Positions 61,898 through 64,000 of a stretch of 64,000 bases of DNA are shown piece by piece. Source of the DNA: Coffea arabica (Eukaryota; Streptophyta; Magnoliopsida; Gentianales; Rubiaceae). Where the stretch lies: contig NC_092314.1 in the NCBI RefSeq assembly GCF_036785885.1, positions 17,319,638 to 17,383,637 on the forward strand, read 5' to 3'. The notes under the pieces are model-generated. The model searched no databases. It had not been told where the DNA came from and was given only the letters and a program-made list of their open reading frames with translations. Made by a program: the position numbers and the translations under genes. Within the stretch, counting starts at the first letter, position 1. The number at the start of each line of letters is the position of its first letter.

Positions 61898-64000
61898 AGG
61901 TCCAATTACAAGACCTGTTGGAAAAAGGTTTTGTGAAGGAAAGTGACTCACCATGGGGAGCACCCGTTCTATTTGTTAAGAAAAAGGACGGGAGTTTGAG
62001 GCTATGTATCGATTACCGAGGGTTAAATGAGGTTACTATTAAGAATAAATACCCTCTACCGTTGATTGATAGTTTGTTCGACCAACTGCAAGGATCAGTG
62101 GTCTTCTCTAAGTTGGATTTAAGGCAAGGGTATTACCAGCTGAAGATTAAGAAGGAAGACATACCCAAGACTGCTTTTAGTACAAGATATGGACATTTTG
62201 AGTTCGCAGTCATGCCTTTTGGTTTAACTAATGCACCAGCTGCATTTATGGATTTGATGCAGAGAATTTTTAAGAAATACCTGGACCAATTTGTAGTAGT
62301 TTTCATAGATGATATTTTGATATACTCCAAGACTCAGGAGGAACACGTTAAACACTTGGAGATAGTATTGCAGATACTAAGAGAGCATAAGTTGTATGCA
62401 AAATTCAGCAAGTGCGAGTTTTGGTTAGAAGAGATTTCTTTTTTAGGGCATAAGGTTTCCAAAGATGGAATTGCCGTGGATCCGGCAAAAGTTGAAGCTG
62501 TTATGAATTGGAAGCGGCCAGAAACTCCAACTGAAATCAGAAGTTTCTTGGGTTTAGCAGGTTATTATAGGCGATTTATCCAGGATTTTTCGAAGATTGC
62601 AGGACCTATGACCGAGTTAACCAAGAAAGGAAATAAGTTTATCTGGACTCCAAAATGCGAGTCAAGTTTTCAGGAGTTAAAGAGGCGTTTAACATCCGCT
62701 CCTGTTTTGGTGTTACCTGACGGAAACGAAGGTTATGCCGTGTACTCCGATGCCTCTGGAGAAGGTCTCGGATGTGTTTTAATGCAAAAGGGTAAAGTAA
62801 TTGCTTATGCTTCCAGGAGATTGATGCCTCATGAACAGAACTACTCAACTCATGACCTAGAGTTAGCAGCAGTGATTTTCGCCTTAAAGAAATGGAGACA
62901 CTACTTGTATGGCGTGACTTTTGAGGTTTTTACAGATCATAAGAGCCTCAAGTATCTGTTCTCCCAAAAGGAACTGAATTTGAGACAAAGGCGATGGGTA
63001 GAATTTTTGGAAGATTATGATTGTTCGATCAACTACCATCCAGGAAAAGCAAATGTGGTAGCTGACGCTTTAAGTAGAAAGGCCCAAATAGCGGGGTTGA
63101 TGGTTAAAGAATGGGACATGCTAGAAGAAATAAGTAATTGGAACCCTCGCTTGGAGAAATTGAAGATATTATTTGGGAATCTATCTCTGAAATCACCATT
63201 ACTAGAGCGTATTAAGGAGGCTCAGGAATCGGACCCGGTGATTCAGAAGAATTTGGAGAAAGTGCAAAAAGGGGAAATTCTAGATTTTAAATTGGGAGCT
63301 GAAGGTGTATTGAGGTTTCGAGATCGTATTGTGATTCCGGCAGATGAAGAGATCAGAAAAGAAATTTTGGAAGAATCACATCGATCAAAGTATACCATAC
63401 ATCCGGGAGTGACCAAGATGTATCATGATGTGAAGAGTTTATATTGGTGGGAAGGTTTGAAAAAGGATGTGGCAGAGTATGTACAGAAATGTTTAACTTG
63501 TCAACAAGTAAAAGCAGAGCATCAGAAGCCCTCTGGTTTGTTGCAACCGTTAGAAATTCCTGAATGGAAATGGGAACACATCACCATGGATTTTGTAACG
63601 GGACTGCCTAAAAGTCAAAAAGGATTTGATGCAATTTGGGTAATAGTCGATCGACTCACTAAGTCTGCACATTTCCTACCTGTGAGCATGAGTTTTTCAT
63701 TGGAGAAAAGTTGTACACAGAAGAGATCCTAAGGCTACATGGTATTCCAGTGAGTATCGTGTCCGACCGAGATCCAAGGTTTGTCTCGCGTTTTTGACAG
63801 AAATTCCAAGAGTCTTTGGGGACCAAGTTGAAATTTAGTACTGCGTACCATCCCCAAACCGATGGGCAATCGGAAAGGACAATCCAAACTTTGGAGGACC
63901 TGCTGAGATCGTGTATATTGGATTTTGGAGGTAAATGGAGTAAATATGTGACCTTGGTAGAATTTGCATATAATAATAGCTATCAGGCTTCGATTCAAAT
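61863..64000 (+). pseudogene. Gypsy pol: reverse transcriptase, RNase H and integrase (frameshifted, partial)
   Basis: From the ATG at 61870 the RT begins [10 protein letters not shown] and carries [12 protein letters not shown], the catalytic FIDD (62302-62313) and [12 protein letters not shown]. RNase H follows with [17 protein letters not shown] and [16 protein letters not shown]. Integrase has its HHCC zinc domain (H in [12 protein letters not shown], then CLTCQQ) and the first catalytic Asp in [10 protein letters not shown]. The frame shifts near 63707, then resumes with SDRDPRF (second Asp) and [12 protein letters not shown] (catalytic Glu). A TGA at 63796-63798 replaces the tryptophan codon usual after SRF. 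The window ends inside the integrase core. Together with the shift at 61861 this makes the copy non-autonomous. Confidence 0.87.

Larger units (their letters stand above)
53476..64000 (+). mobile_element. Tekay/Del-like Ty3-gypsy retrotransposon, 5' part (runs off the window)
   Basis: Order: 5' LTR (53476-58950), primer site (58953-58964), extra ORF (59121-59672), gag-protease (60017-61897), RT-RNase H-integrase (from 61863). RT, RNase H and the HHCC integrase are of Ty3/gypsy type. The LTR and primer layout is that of plant chromoviruses, though a chromodomain would lie beyond the right edge. A left target duplication 'ataat' is expected at 53471-53475; its partner and the 3' LTR are outside. 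It is in opposite orientation to the three related solo LTRs. Confidence 0.88.

Overview
This is a nuclear segment from a flowering plant, most likely a eudicot. It is AT-rich, has short GT-AG introns, and is packed with plant transposon families: long-LTR Ty3/gypsy (Tekay/Del-like and Tat/Athila-like), Ty1/copia, a large Helitron carrying an RPA gene, hAT and Mutator-like MITEs, plant L1-type LINEs and a tRNA-type SINE. The species cannot be fixed by reading; an asterid is a guess. Host genes fill only a small part of the window.

Host genes: (1) the last six exons of the ribosome-biogenesis factor NOL6/Nrap/UTP22 at 1-2086, plus strand. (2) A complete five-exon ARL2 (TITAN5) small GTPase gene at 28406-30641, plus strand. 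(3) A broken, intron-containing piece of an AP-3 sigma adaptin gene just downstream (about 31244-31671). (4) Three phase-compatible exons of an unrecognised gene on the minus strand (51575-53362), with a large LTR retrotransposon inserted just upstream of them.

Mobile elements from left to right. At 2745-5044 a LINE tail holds a poly(A) retrocopy of a cellular mRNA and a hAT MITE. A SINE sits at 5092-5236. At 5529-21501 lies a minus-strand Helitron of about 16 kb, whose Rep-helicase and nine-exon RPA-like genes are inactivated and which is split by two gypsy solo LTRs (9805-13057, 18112-21107). At 21692-26491 a Mutator-like element is split by a Tat-type solo LTR. At 33667-37642 a hAT-like MITE is split by a third minus-strand gypsy solo LTR. 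A LINE insertion lies at 38750-39667, a small MITE at 40608-40769 and another LINE piece at 43247-43885. At 44144-48840 is a copia element with two internal deletions, itself holding a Tat/Athila-like solo LTR. A second Mutator-like MITE occupies 50207-50648. The right edge (53476-64000) is the 5' part of a Tekay/Del-like gypsy element with a 5.5 kb LTR, a tRNA-Met primer site, an extra open frame before gag, then gag-protease and RT-RNase H-integrase with two frameshifts and one stop.

The four long gypsy LTRs (three solo on minus, one with its internal region on plus) look like one family: they share terminal sequence and a conserved internal block. Many insertions keep target-site duplications, so the order of nesting can be read directly. 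The least explained items are the extra ORF at 59121-59672, the unidentified minus-strand gene at 51.5-53.4 kb, and the source gene of the retrocopy at 3104-3531.
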